Assembly: GCF_022682495.2 (NCBI RefSeq)
Contig: NC_071393.1
Coordinates: 115,894,239 to 115,958,238 of the forward strand
Origin: Desmodus rotundus
Lineage: Eukaryota > Chordata > Mammalia > Chiroptera > Phyllostomidae
Reading direction: 5' to 3'
DNA length: 64,000 nucleotides
Position numbers and translations under genes: made by a program. Below are positions 33,469 through 45,057 of this stretch, piece by piece. Below the pieces are notes generated by a model. That model did no database searches, was not told where the DNA came from, and saw nothing but the letters and a program-made list of their open reading frames with translations. Position 1 is the first letter of the stretch. Every line of letters starts with the position of its first letter.

Positions 33469-35109
33469 AACCCCCAGTCTACCCGCTTCCCCAGCTTGGC
33501 TGTCAGAGTGTTCTTCCAGCTGGGAACTCACCTTCCACCGATGGGAGAAAACTGGCTGAGTGTACTCAGGAGCCAGGGCAGCCTGGGCCCCATCTCAGAT
33601 AAGGACACTGAGCCTCAGAGTGTTCAGTTTGCAGGCTGCTCGCTCCAGAGGGGCTGAGCTTCCAGGCCAGGCCCTTGTTGTTTGGGATGGGGTGTCACTG
33701 GGGAATAAGCTCCCTTATGACCTTCTTCCTCCTCCTGTCTAGTTTTCCTGCAGCGGCTGTCGTCCTTGTGGTGGATTTGGGCAGGCCTCCTGGGTTCTAC
33801 TATTTTTTCACCCCCACATCCAATCCATCAGCAAATCCTGTTGCCTCTGACTCCAAAATATGCCCAGCATCCCCGCCCTCAGGCTGCTGCCATCATCTTC
33901 TCTCCTCGCCCACACCTCAGCTTCCTACAAGTCTTCCTGCTTTCTCTCTTGCCCCATACCATCCTTCTCCATAGAGCGGCCCGAGAGATCTTTAAACAAA
34001 ATCTGATTCTGTCACTTTCCTGTCTAAAATGTTGAGTGTCTTCCCTTCGCTCACAATTCTTTGCACCGCCGTGGAGGCCTTCATAATCTGGCCCTGACTC
34101 CAGCCTTCTCTTGTCTCACTCTTGCCCTTAACCACCACACTGGCTGCCTCCGACCTTGAACATGCTCCACTTCAAGTGCCTTTGCAGTTGTTCCTTTGGT
34201 CTAGAATGCTTTTCCCTGTCATCTTTACATGGCAGGCTCCTTACCATGCAGGTCTCTTGAGAGTCACTCTGGCATGAGCCTTTAATTTACCCCCATCTGA
34301 TGTTTTCCTGCCTGTGTGACTGTTATCCCTCCTCCCCATTAGAACTAGGCTCCAGGAGAAGTGGGGCTTTTTCTTGGCTTGCTTTCCCCACTGTGTTCCC
34401 AGCAGGTAAGTTAGTTCCTGCCCCGTGGTAGGTGTTACAATTTGTTCAAAGAAGAAAGGACTGAAATGGGGCCACTATGATTTCCTGCTCTTATTCTTTG
34501 GGCTGTGGTTTTATCACACCCAACCAATCCTACTTTCTAAATATGTCTCATTGACCACTTTTCTCCGTCCACACAGCCACCCCTTAACTTAGGCCAGCAG
34601 CTGCTCTCCTTGTGAGCGGTTTTCAGATTGACTCTGCCTCCCCTCACACTATCCCATTCACCCTCCTGGCAGAGGCCAGAATGTTCTAACTAAAGCAAAT
34701 CTGACTCATTGCTGGATTTCCCATTGCCCTCAGCACAAAATCCAAACTAACGAGGCCCACCAGCCTGGCCCTGCCTACCTATGTCTCAGGCTTCTTTTTC
34801 CCCACTGACCCCTCACTCATCCACACTGACTTCCCCCACTTACTCTTTCTTTCCCATAATGCTAAACAAGTATTGTCATTGCTTGTCCTCCACACACTGT
34901 GAGGTCTCCGCTGAACCCCCAAGCAATGCTTTGTAGTCCCTTAACATTTGGTGAAGGGATGGGAGTGATACTCCTACCTAGCTGGCAAGGCCACCTACAG
35001 CCAGCAGGTGGCAATCTGGTGCAGCAAGAGAGAGTCTGGGCTCCCAGCAGGGCAACCCTGTCTAGTTTCCAACCCCAGTCTACCCCCTTCCCCAGCTTGG
35101 CTGTCAGAG
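33469..35109 (+). repeat. Pair of 40-bp near-identical direct repeats 1.6 kb apart
   Basis: 33469-33508 and 35071-35109 both read AACCCC(C)AGTCTACCC, then G or C, then CTTCCCCAGCTTGGCTGTCAGAG. They differ by one base and one C. Similarity extends weakly about 15 bp to the left. Only the two ends are repeated, not the span between. Confidence 0.8.
33980..34860 (-). repeat. L2-like remnants
   Basis: Two stretches (33980-34450 and 34660-34860) carry 'aaatctgattctgtcacttt', 'tggccctgactccagccttc', 'cctttgcagttgttcctttg' and 'aaatccaaactaacgaggcc', usual for L2 3' sequence. No gene in this stretch. Confidence 0.5.
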
Positions 35110-35250
35110 GGTGGCAGCAAACCCGATTCTGAGATCTGCCCTGCTTGGGGCTTCGGCCTTTCCTGTTTGTTCCCTTCCCTGCTCTCCAGACCAAAGCAGA
35201 TCTGATGTCAGGAACAGTGCCTTCAAAACGGAGTCTAAAAGCCACCTGGA

Positions 35251-35437
35251 GGCCCCGCCTGGTGGCTCGGTTGGTGCGTTGTCCTGTACACCAAAAGGTT
35301 TCGGGTTTGACCCCCAGTCGGAGTGTATGGGAGGCTACCAACTGATGTTTTGCCCTCACATTGATGCTTCTCTCCCCCTTCCTCTCTGTAAAAATCAGTA
35401 AACATACGCTTGGGTGAGGTTTAAAAATAAATAAATA
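35251..35437 (+). mobile_element. Ves-type SINE
   Basis: GGCCCCGCCTGGTGGCTCGG head and AAATAAATAAATAAA tail, with flanking 'aagccacctgga' / 'aagcacctgga'. It is the first SINE after the SINE-free block around VRTN. Confidence 0.88.
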
Positions 35438-35539
35438 AAAAGCACCTGGACCAAAGTCCCTGCTGCAGCTTGTTAGTGTGGATTCTGGGGCCCCACCCAG
35501 ATTTGATCCTCACCGTAGACGTTGGAGAGGCAGTGCACA

Positions 35540-35640
35540 CCTGGGGTGAGTCCCTTAGCCTTGTTTTCTCCATCTGTAAAATGGGGATCGCAGTAATGCT
35601 TACAGTACAGGACCTGGCACAGGTAAGAGCTAGATGAGCC
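35540..35640 (-). repeat. MIR fragment, reversed
   Basis: 'tttctccatctgtaaaatgg' and 'ggacctggcacaggtaagag' in reverse MIR order. Confidence 0.6.
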
Positions 35641-35938
35641 TTTGCCATTGGTAACGATGGTATCTAGTTTGAGGGCCCCTGAGCATCCAACCCTGGATTT
35701 CTAGGAGGAAGCTAATGCCCAAGGAGACTCTTGCTCAGGATGGGCCACCCTCCAGATCAAAGACACTCCTGTTTTGAGACCGGAACGCCCTGAGTCAGAG
35801 GCCTGCACCGAGCCCCAAACCCACAGGAAGGTAGTTCACCTATTGGAGAAAGTTAAGGTCAAAACGATATGTCAATATTGATTTGGAAAGTGTTTTATAA
35901 GTGTGGTTAAATTATTCGTATATAGAAAAGCAGGTTTT

Positions 35939-36150
35939 ATCCTAGCTGGTGTGTGGTTCAGTGGATTGAATGCCGGCTTGCGAAGCAAAGGGTCTCTGGT
36001 TCGATTCCCAGTCAGGGCAAATGCCTGCGTAGCGGGCCAGGTCCCGGGGTCGGGGGGGGGCGGCGCATAAGGGGCAATCACACACTGATGTTTCTCTCCC
36101 TCTCTTCCTCCCTTCCCCTCTCTAAATAAATAAAATTTGAAAATAACACA
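35939..36150 (+). mobile_element. Ves SINE
   Basis: CCTAGCTGGTGTGTGG head, GGTTCGATTCCCAGTCAGGG, tail AAATAAATAAAATTTG; perfect 13-bp target duplication AAAAGCAGGTTTT (35926-35938 and 36151-36163). Confidence 0.93.
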
Positions 36151-36408
36151 AAAAGCAGGTTTTTAATAATTTGCTTAGAAAGAGAAATACCTAGGCCGTG
36201 ACCATATTTGCTAAGAATAGTTCATGCTGATTTTGAAGGTGACATTTGTTGAAATTATTAGTATTTTTTTTTGGCACCAACTTCTCCCTGAGATGTACGT
36301 ACAGAATTCATTGAAATGAACAATGAATAAAGGGAGAAAACAATATGTGAAGTTAGCTTTACATCTTCCAACCTTTTGTGTTGTAAACTTACAACTAGTT
36401 CTAAAAAT

Positions 36409-36602
36409 GTTTATTTATCTTTAGAAAGAAAGGAAAGGAGAGAGGAGGAGAGGGAGAGTAACATTGAGCAGTTGCCTCTCATACGCGCCCCAGCTGGGGA
36501 TTGAACCTGCAACCTAAGCATGCGCCCTGACTGGGATCGAACTGGTGAATTTTTCTTTGCAGGCTGACACCCAGTCAACTGAGCCACACTGGCCAGGATG
36601 CG
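36409..36602 (-). mobile_element. Ves-type SINE
   Basis: Reversed copy, 'cagtcaactgagccacactg' at its head; perfect 11-bp target duplication GTTCTAAAAAT (36398-36408 and 36603-36613). Confidence 0.92.
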
Positions 36603-36613
36603 GTTCTAAAAAT

Positions 36614-38664
36614 TTTGAGCATAAAACCTCACCCACAAAAAGCAATCAAGTGAAGTGTGAATCATTGAAAAAACATGTACGTATTTATCCCCTGGGCGCG
36701 GGGGCCTGTGTTTGTCGGAGGTCATCTTGTCTGAATAATGCACGGGGCTGCTCCTTGACTATTTCTCCGGAGTCTGGCACTCAGGCCTCTCGGTGGCTCT
36801 TTGGCCCCGGGCGTCCACCTCATATCTCAACTGACCCTTCAGAATGGATGTTCTGTTAGCACCTCAGTCTCACCATCTGGCAGTCTGCTCATTCTCCTGT
36901 TCCCCACCAACTCCCTCCTCTCTATTTTTCACCCTGGCTGCTACCAGCATTAGGTTATCAGCTGAACTGGCTGAAAAGTGGAGTATCATCCTGGAATTTT
37001 CTCTTCCACATCTCTAATGTTAGGAACGTCGCAGGTTCCATAAGGTTCCATACTACTGGGTCATCACAAGAAGAGAATTCAGTGGTCCAGGCCACCACCC
37101 TACCCCCACCCCCATCCTCTGAGCATAGCTCTCAAGCCAGGTTCTATCTAACTGAGGCCACTCTCCTGCCCAAGTCTGGTCCAGTCTGTGGCTGGGGCTC
37201 TGGAGCAGCTTTGCTCACACAGGGGTCTGGCGGATGTAATAGGCTCCTCTCCCGCAGCCCCTGGTGGGCTGAGCCCTGTGCTGTGAGCTGAGGACACAGA
37301 GCCATTTGGCCCCGACTCCTGTCCTCACAAAGGCCTCGATTCACTGGCAGCTGTGGTCTGACACAGCATGGTGGGGCTTCCGTGTGGAATGCACAAAAAG
37401 CACCAGGGAGTTGTAGGGGAGCATATGCTGGCTTTGACATTTCATGCTTCATCTTGACACCCCTCCCGACTCATAGCTTCCCCAGGCCAGCTCTTCTCTG
37501 TGAAAGGTAGGCTGCCTGAGGGTCTCTGGGAGATGCCTCAATTGCTTCCCAGGTGATCCCGGCTTGGTCGCTGGCTGTAAAGCACCCCAGGTGGGTGGTT
37601 GTCATGAGGCTGGGAAGCTGAGGGAGAAGTGCTCTGACACCAGGCAGTTGTTACATGGGGCTGGAAGGCCCAGAGAAACAAAGCTTGGGAGGCGTGTTCC
37701 AAAGGAGCCTCTGCTGGCCCTGCGTGCTGCCTGCCTCTCACTGGCCTGACTTCTGACAGAAAGGTTCTAGTGTGATTTCTCCATTCCTACCCTGGTTAGT
37801 GACACTCTGGGATCCTGTAGGGTGTCACTAGCAGGTATTTAAATGTTCCCATTGCTGGTTTACCATGGAAGAGGAGGAGGAAGCTTTCAGGGTGACAACA
37901 AGCATCAGAAAGTAGGTATAAAAAATTTTCCGTAGAAAATGACTTTGGAAATAGCATGAAATCTGCTTAACTCTAGTGGGGACCTAGATAGGAGGGCAGC
38001 CAGGAAGACACTGGCAGGCAGCTGCTCATGTATCATCCTCTGCCTGAGGTGACCATGGGGCGGCGGAGGACAGGTGGGCGGTGGGGGATCTTCCCCATGG
38101 CCTCACCCGTTGAGATGCAGCCCCCAGGGTGCAGGCTGGTGGGAGGCCAGGGCTGGGCAGGAGGGAAAGCCCAGCCTGTTGGAAGTCAGGTGGTGTTCAG
38201 AGAGCACCTGAATGGCTTTGTGGTCTACTTGCCCCTAGCCCAGCCTGGCTCAGAAGGAATGTCAATGTCGTTCTGTGGCTTGTGCATGTTGACAGTCAGC
38301 CGAGCCCCGTTTTCTAGGTCCCCTGACCTCAGGCAAAGTTATCTGTTGTCATTTGAGACAGAATTGGGGGAAAGTGAGGATGGCTTAGCTAGGCTGCCTG
38401 GCAGTACTCAGGAGAGGTGCTGATGACTGTGGAGTCCACTGATCCTCAGACCTCACCTTCATGGAGACAGGAGGGAGGCTGGTCTGTTTGGGATAGTTAA
38501 TTCTTCATTCATTCAGTCCGCATTTGTTGAGGCCTGAAGGTGAGAGAGAACAAGGTTACAAAGCTTGGTAAGACCTAGCGCCCCCTAGACTTGTTTATGA
38601 ACATTGACTATGTAACTGGTTCCTAATCCTAAATTCAAGGATTCTGAGGGTCCAATAAGTATCA
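36614..38664. other. Intergenic stretch between VRTN and SYNDIG1L
   Basis: Single-copy, moderately GC-rich. I see no exon, LTR or SINE in it. The frames present (up to 131 codons at 38028-38423) are unconvincing. Confidence 0.5.
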
Positions 38665-38718
38665 TTTGCAAGTTAGCAGGCTGGTGCTCAATCCACTGAA
38701 CCATACCAGCCAGGGCAG
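38665..38718 (-). mobile_element. Ves SINE fragment
   Basis: Only the reversed head remains (CTGGTGCTCAATCCACTGAA to CAGCCAGGGC), about 54 bp. Confidence 0.75.
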
Positions 38719-38881
38719 AATTTTGGTTTTTAAATCCAGTTTCTTGAACCAGGGCCTTGTTATATGTTACAAGCTGTAACAGGAAGGCAGTGGTGCTGTG
38801 GGACACAAAGGAGCAAGCCCGCCCCTGCTTGAGGCTGGGGAAGGATTTCTGGAAGAGCCTCTTAAAAGATTTATAGGAGCA

Positions 38882-39010
38882 GTCCTGGCTAGGTAGACCA
38901 GTTGGTTAGAGCGTCATCCCCACAGAGCAAGGTTGTGGGTTTTATCCCTGGTCAGGGCACACACAAGAATCAACCAATGGATGCATAAATAAGTGTTGAT
39001 GTTTCTCTCT

Positions 39011-39041
<31 letters not shown>

Positions 39042-39042
39042 G
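38882..39042 (+). mobile_element. Ves-type SINE, second subfamily, with pure A tail
   Basis: GTCCTGGCTAGGTAGACCAG head and a tail of about 26 uninterrupted A, suggesting recent insertion. Target duplication AGATTTATAGGAGCA / AGACTTCTAGGAGCA. Confidence 0.9.
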
Positions 39043-39389
39043 ACTTCTAGGAGCACCCTGTCGTGGTGAGTGGGGAAGGGACTGAGGATAATGAAAGCTG
39101 AGGAAAATGAAGCCTGGAGCTGGGAAACCCCCCCAAAGAGTAGAATTTTGATACAACCATTTGACCCTGGAATTTTGATGAGGACCAATACCATTCAAAC
39201 TATCAGCTTTCTAAAAATTACCACGTCATGTTGGTAGTTTAAAATTGGCCACGACGGAGTATTTCTGCCTTAGAAAATTGGCAAATCCTACAAATCAGCA
39301 AGATGTACTGGAATGTCCCCAGATGTGCCTGTGGCATCCCTTGTGGTCACTCCATTCCCTGAATCACTCTGCCCTAAACCTTTACAGAA

Positions 39390-39675
39390 CTGGCTCTTGC
39401 CAGTCCTTCAAGTCAGTCATGCCACCTGCTCAGAGAGGCCTTCCCTGACCCCCCACCTCAAGTGGGTCCCAGTCACTAGTACTCCCCCCCCCTTCACAGG
39501 CATCATCACCAGCCGAAACACTTGCTTTCTGTATCCTTGTCCACTCCTCCGCCCCCACTGGAACCCAAGCCCCCAGAGAGCAGGAACTCATCTGACTTAT
39601 TTACTGCTTTATGCCTCTGATTAGGACAGAGCCTGGCACGTAGTAGGTGCACAGACATATTTATTGGATTAATAA
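39390..39675 (-). repeat. L2 3' end
   Basis: 'cagagaggccttccctgacc' and 'gagagcaggaactcatctga' followed by 'agcctggcacgtagtaggtg' are L2 landmarks. Confidence 0.6.
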
Positions 39676-40322
39676 GTAAGTGGGTTTGGAGCACTGGGGA
39701 GGCTGGTGCCCAGTGCTGGCCTGCTCTTGGCTAGACCAGACTGGGGGTGAGAGGTAAGGAAGAGGAGGAGGAGAGAAGCCCCTCTTGGTCTAGAAGCTGC
39801 TGCACTGGATGGGAATGGGCCAAACCCATCAGATCTTCATCTTGGGGATGGAGTAGCCAGATTTAGCAAATAAGAATAAGGGATACCTAATTAAATTTGA
39901 ATTTCACATAAACAAATAATGTTTTAGCATAAGTATGTTCCAGGCAATATCTGACATACACTGAAAAGAATTATTCATTGTTTACCTGAAATAAAAGAAA
40001 GTTGAACTGGATGTCCCGTGTTTCACCTGGCAACCCCACTTGGAGACTCAGCAGTGGTGGGCTGTGAGTGCTCCCGGAGCCCTCTGGTCTCCTAATGTTC
40101 TCTCCCTCCCAGCCAGGAGCTGTGGTTAGCCATCTCTGGGCTGTGGGAGGATGGCAGGGGACCCCCCCAAGTCCCTCTTCTTCCCTGTGCATGCAGAGAG
40201 AGACGCTGAGCAGCTTGGGCTTGACCACTCTGGCTCTCACCTGAGGCCCACCTGGAGCAAGCCCATGGGCTGGCCCTGGCCCTTGGTCTGGCTGAGCATT
40301 AAAATTACCAGGGTGCTTTTAA

Positions 40323-40519
40323 CTATTTTATTTTTAGAGAGAGGGGAAATGAAGGAGAAAAAGGGAGAGAAACATCAAATCAATGGGTTGCCTCTCACAT
40401 GCCCCCCACTGGGGACTTGGCCCGCAACCCAGGCTTGTGCACCAACTGGGAATCAAACTGAGAACCTTTCAGTTTGCAGGCCAGGGCTCAATCCACCGAG
40501 CCACGCCAGTTAGGGCCCT
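40323..40519 (-). mobile_element. Ves SINE
   Basis: Reversed copy between perfect 12-bp repeats GGGTGCTTTTAA (40311-40322 and 40520-40531). Confidence 0.92.
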
Positions 40520-41079
40520 GGGTGCTTTTAAAAGTGATTTTGCCCAAGCCCAAAGTCAGAACCTGTGCATGGTCTCATTAACCTGCCCTATGATGGCACC
40601 TCCTAAACGTCACTAAAATCTGTCCGTTTGTCCTCACATCCGTCCTCTCACGGTGCACTGCAATGTCCTCGGGACCAGCCTTTCCCTGTGGAAATTCTAG
40701 CGCCCCCTAATTTGTTCATGCTGCAGCAGGAGGACATTTCTGAAACAAATCTGAATGCGCTACTTCCCCTGCTCGAAACCCTTCAATGCCATCCCTTTTT
40801 TCCTGGGAAAAAGGTCAAAGTAGCAGCTTTACAGTGAAGAAACCTGACAGATACCAGCGATCAAGTGATCAGGGTTAATACCCATAATGAGGCATAACTT
40901 CCATGGAATTCTCGCCAGAAATTTATAACCTCAATCTAATCCTGAGAAGCTAAAACTGAGAGACATTATGCAATAAGTGACTAGTGTTCTTTAACAGCCT
41001 GAAGGTCATGAAGAATAAAACTGAGAAACTGTTGCAGATTGGAGAATACTAGGAGAGATATAACAGACAAAGGCAGTAT

Positions 41080-41590
41080 GACCCAGAACACCCACTCCTA
41101 GGGGTATATCCAAAGAAAACCGAGAACATACTCAGACAGACATTTGTAGGCAATTGTTCAAAGCAGCATTACTCACACCATCTAAAAGGTGGAAACAACC
41201 TGAGTGTCTACCAACAGCTGATGAATAGGTAAACAATGTGGTATATCCATCCGACGGAATGTTATTCATTCATAAAAAGGAACGAAGTACTGATACATGG
41301 TACGACATGGAAGAACCTTGAAAACGTGCTGAGTGCAATAAGCCAGACACAAAAGGGCAAGTAGTGTACATCTCCACTTACATGAGGTATATGGAACAAA
41401 CGTGTAGAGACAGAAAGTAGGTTAGACCGTACCAAGGGCTGGGTAGGAGGGATAAGGAGAGTCAATGTTGTAGAATTGTTACAGAGTTTCTGTTTGGGCT
41501 GATGAAAAAGTTTTTGGAAATAGTGGATATGGTTGCAAAACATGAAGAGTAATAATGCCAGTGAATTTATGCTTAAAGTAGCAAATTTTA
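41080..41590 (+). mobile_element. L1 ORF2 end and 3' UTR fragment
   Basis: 'cactcctaggggtatatcca', 'aaaaggaacgaagtactgat' and 'agccagacacaaaagggcaa' follow the order of an L1 3' end. Stops and indels throughout. Confidence 0.7.
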
Positions 41591-41704
41591 TATTACATAT
41601 ATCTTACCCACAAACAAAGGCGTGCAGTTCTGAGAGAGACCACTGGGAACACACAGGGATTACCTCGGCGAGCCTGACGAGCTCAACAGCTGAAAGTCAC
41701 GGGA

Positions 41705-42476
41705 TGTTTTGATCATAAAAACAAAAACAATCCTCACTGAGACAGTTATGGTGAGAGGTCATGTCCTAAGGTCAACATGATAGATTAATCCTTACCTTGA
41801 GCAATAAACCCTGTCTATTGTTTTGGGGCATCTGGAATAACGTAAAATGTCAGAATGATCTCTTCTCTAGACTTCCGAAGATAGTCACCTGTACGTGATG
41901 AGACAATCCCAACATTCCACATTATTGTCTTTTACCTGTGTACTTTACCTACCCTGCACCCACCAAATGAAAGAAACGTGTATTTCTCTATTTTGCTTTT
42001 TATCCAATTCTAGAGATTTCCCTGCTTTGCTTTCTCTTACCTCCTTAATCTGCCACCAAGGGATTTTATGTAACTTTTCTTATGTCTTCTTTACTTTTTA
42101 AAAATTCTATTCATTTATTCTTAGAGAGAGCGGAAGGGAGGGAGAAGGAGAGGGAGAGAAACATAAATGTGTGAGAGATACACGGATAGGTTGCCTCTTG
42201 CATGCCCCCTACTGGGGACCTGGCCTGAAACCCAGGCATGTGCCCTGACTGGGAATCGAACTGGTGACCTTTAGGTTCACAGGCTGGCACTCAGTCCACT
42301 GAGCCACACCAGCCAGGGCATTCTGGCTTCTCCTTTGATAGTATAAAATAAACGGCTATTCCCTGGATCATTATCTCAAGCCCTTGAGATTTTTCTTCCA
42401 GGACTAGCCCCCAAAACCTTGGCTCATAATAAACTCTTTAAGCCTTTCTTTCGGTTTGGAATGTTTCTCATCAACA
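41705..42476 (+). mobile_element. Probable solo LTR interrupted by a Ves SINE
   Basis: A candidate start is TGTTTTGATC and the end is GATG-like TCTCATCAACA. GTATAAAATAAAC at 42341-42353 serves as TATA, and AATAAA at 42428-42433 as polyadenylation signal. A reversed SINE occupies 42097-42320. Flanks are L1. Ends and family are uncertain and no target duplication was found. Confidence 0.45.
42097..42320 (-). mobile_element. Ves SINE inside a solo LTR
   Basis: Reversed copy ending in GAGCCACACCAGCCAGGGCA. It splits the LTR at 41705-42476 between U3 and its TATA box. Confidence 0.9.
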
Positions 42477-42479
42477 TTA

Positions 42480-42915
42480 AAACTTGGACAAACCCCTAGA
42501 ACATTATGCTAAGTGACAGAGGCCACGCACAAAAGGTCATATATTGTACGATTCCTATGAAATATCCAGAACTGGTAAGTCCAGAGAAACTGAGAGCAGG
42601 TGGGTGGTTGCCTGGGGAGGTGGAAAGGGGGAGAAGGGAGGGTGGTTCTTTAATGGGTACGAGGTGTTCTTCTGGAATGATGAAAACATTTTGAAACTAG
42701 AGAGAGGTGGTTTTGTACCTAGTAATGCACTATAAGCCATTAGATTGAACACTTTAAAACGGACAGTGGTATGTTTTACCTCAATTTAAAAAAACCTAAT
42801 CCAGCCATTTCACTTCTGGGTACTTACCCAAAGAAAACGAAAATGCTAATTTGATAAGCTATCTGCACCCCTCCGTCCATGGAGGCATATTTACCACAGG
42901 CAAGACGTGGAAATT
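42480..42915 (+). mobile_element. L1 fragments, target of the metallothionein retrocopy
   Basis: 42480-42800 is L1 3' UTR ('gaacactttaaaacggacag'); 42801-42915 is an ORF2 3' piece ('cacttctgggtacttaccca'). The retrocopy starts inside the second. Confidence 0.6.
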
Positions 42916-43432
42916 CCACCGCTGGCTCCGGCACCTGTGTGGGCTCCTGCCAAGGCAAAGACTGCAAGTGCGCCTCCCGGAACAGGCGCTGCTGCTCCTG
43001 CTGCCCTGTGGGCTGTGCCAAGTGTGCCCGGGGCTGCTTCTGCAAAGGCATCGGACAAGGGCAGCTGCTGTGCGCGGTGTCAGGGAGAGCCGCTCCCAGA
43101 TGCAGAGAGAGCAACGTGTACAAACCTGCGTTTTCGTGCAACCAAGTCATGTTTGCTACAGTCATTTCTTTCTTTTTTAAAAAATATTTTGGAAAGATTT
43201 TATTTATTTACTTTTAGAGAGAGGGGAAAGGAGGGAGAAAGAGAGGGAGAGAAACATTAATCTGTGGTTGCCTCTCACCCCCTATTGGAAACCTGGCTCA
43301 CAACCCAGGCATGTGTCCTAACTGGGAATCTTTGGTTTGCAGGCTAGCGCTCAATCCACTGAGACATGCCAGCCAGGGCCATTTTTTTCTGTAAAATACA
43401 TGACTGGTAATAAAAGTTGTTGGCTTTAAAAA
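42912..43432 (+). pseudogene. Metallothionein processed pseudogene, 5' truncated and split by a SINE
   Basis: The stretch 42916-43070 translates to cysteine-rich metallothionein sequence ([10 protein letters not shown], then [20 protein letters not shown]). No introns are present. The first codons and the ATG are missing. At least two conserved cysteines are replaced, and a net loss of about two bases near 43048 shifts the last codons (SDKGSCCA is read in another frame). The 3' UTR of a metallothionein-1/2 mRNA follows (AGCAACGTGTACAAACCTG), is interrupted by a reversed Ves SINE at 43174-43379, and resumes to the mRNA end TGGTAATAAAAGTTGTTGGC and an A-rich tail. It landed in an L1 fragment. 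It is a dead retrocopy, not a functional metal-binding gene. Confidence 0.9.
43174..43379 (-). mobile_element. Ves SINE inside the metallothionein pseudogene
   Basis: Reversed copy with target duplication CATTTCTTTCT / CATTTTTTTCT. It separates the 3' UTR of the retrocopy from its polyadenylation signal. Confidence 0.92.
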
Positions 43433-43554
43433 TAAATAAGTAAGTCATGGGGATATAATGTACAGTATAGTGACTATAGTTAATAATGTTGTATTGCATA
43501 TTAGACAGTAGCTAGGAGAGTAGATTTTGAGAGTTCTCATTACAAGAAAAAAAT

Positions 43555-43720
43555 GGCCCTGGCCAGGTGGCTCAGTTGGTTAGAGTACCATCCCAATATG
43601 CCATGGTTGCAGGTTTGACCTCCTGTCATGTCTGTCTGTCTGTCTCTCTTTCTCTTTCTCTCTCTCCCCCCTCCCTCCCTCTTTCCCTCTCTCCCTCTCT
43701 CTAAGAAAGAAAAGGAAAAA
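43555..43720 (+). mobile_element. Ves-type SINE with expanded TC tract
   Basis: CCCTGGCCAGGTGGCTCAGT head and 'ttgcaggtttgacctcctgtca', then a direct jump into (TGTC)n and TC-rich sequence; the usual middle part is missing. Confidence 0.85.
43622..43697 (+). repeat. (TGTC)n and TC-rich low-complexity tract
   Basis: Begins 'tgtctgtctgtctgtctc' and continues as pure pyrimidines; it is the 3' part of the SINE at 43555. Confidence 0.8.
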
Positions 43721-44254
43721 AAATGCTGTAACCATGTGTGGTGAGGGATATTGACTTACTGTAGTGATACTTTTGTAACATACCCAAATATCAAAACATG
43801 TTGTACACCTGAAATTAATATACTGTTATGTCAATTGTACCTCAGTTAAAAAACATTCTGGCAACCTTACCCATGCAGCCCCTCCCCGGGCCTGTGCCTT
43901 GTCACCCCCGGGCCCACAGTTTGGGGTTTCTGTCCGGGAACGTGGGTTGAGAGTCAGTTCTCACTGCCCGTGCGGAAGATAACGTTCCTCTCAGGTTGGA
44001 TCATGGTCCAACCTCCAACCACAGCCCCCAACAAACCTGCTCTGGGTCAGGGGTTGCTCCGAAACAGGGGTCTCCTCCTCAATGCAGTGATCTTTGGGTT
44101 CATTCATTTATTAGGAACCTGGTATGCCTGTATCAGACTAGGTCCCGGCCCTCAGGCTACAGAAAACCTGTGTGGGCGAGGAGATGGGAACAGATTAGAT
44201 GCAGAAACAAACTGTGATGATATGCAACACTTACCCTGGATGTCTGTACTAAGT

Positions 44255-44650
44255 GCAAGATGAAATATATCAGAGAAAAACAAGTACCATATGATTTCAC
44301 TTACATGGGGAATCTAAAAAACAAAACAAACAAACAAACAAAACAGACACGAACTCATAGATCCAGAGAAGAAACAGATGGTTGCTAGAGGGAAGGGGGT
44401 GGGAGTTTGGGGTGAAAAAGGTGAGGGGGTGAAGAAATATAAATTGGTAGCTACAGAACAGTCATGGGGATGCGAAGTACAGCACAGGGAATGTAGTCAC
44501 TAACATTGTAAAAACTATGTGGTGCCAGGTGGGCACTAGACGTATCAGAAGGAATCCTTTACAAGTTACAGAAATGTCTAACCACTATGCTGTATACCTG
44601 AAACTGATATAATATTGGATGTCAACTGTAACTGAAAATAAAGAGGTGGA
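44255..44650 (+). mobile_element. L1 3' end fragment
   Basis: 'accatatgatttcacttaca', an (AAAC)n run at 44320-44345, 'aactcatagatccagagaag' and 'tatacctgaaactgatataa' in L1 3' order. Confidence 0.7.
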
Positions 44651-45057
44651 ATTAAATATGCCCGGTGGAGAGACAGCTTCTGAGTGCTGAGGAGGAGTGG
44701 GGGGGAGGGAGGAGGGGGTTCCCTGAGAGGGAAAGGGGATCCCAGGATTAAAACACCTGGCTCAAAGGGTCACTTCACGGGGCTCTTGGGAAAGGGGGGT
44801 GATCTGGGCAGAGGTTGAGCTCAGAGCAGATGATGGGGCCAGACTGTGAAGGGCAAGTGGAGAATTGGGGCCACATCTTGTAGGCCACAGGGGACCATTA
44901 CAGCAGGTTTTGGGATCTGGGGTGGCCCTCAGGGGCTCTGGGAATGCCTTGAAGTTGTGCATAAAATTGTGTGTGCATTTTTGTAGGGAAGGTCCTCAGC
45001 TGCCGTCACATTCTCAAAAGGGTCTGTGTCCCATGTGCAGTTGAGAAGTTAATTATC

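Larger units (their letters stand above)
43435..43858 (+). mobile_element. L1 3' UTR split by a SINE
   Basis: 'ggggatataatgtacagtat' and 'actatagttaataatgttgt' precede the SINE at 43555-43720; 'catgttgtacacctgaaatt' and 'tcaattgtacctcagtt' follow it. Confidence 0.7.

Noticed and set aside
42879..43217. Functional metallothionein gene
   Set aside because: No ATG in place, conserved cysteines lost, frame shifted near 43048, intronless and with retroposed mRNA 3' end.
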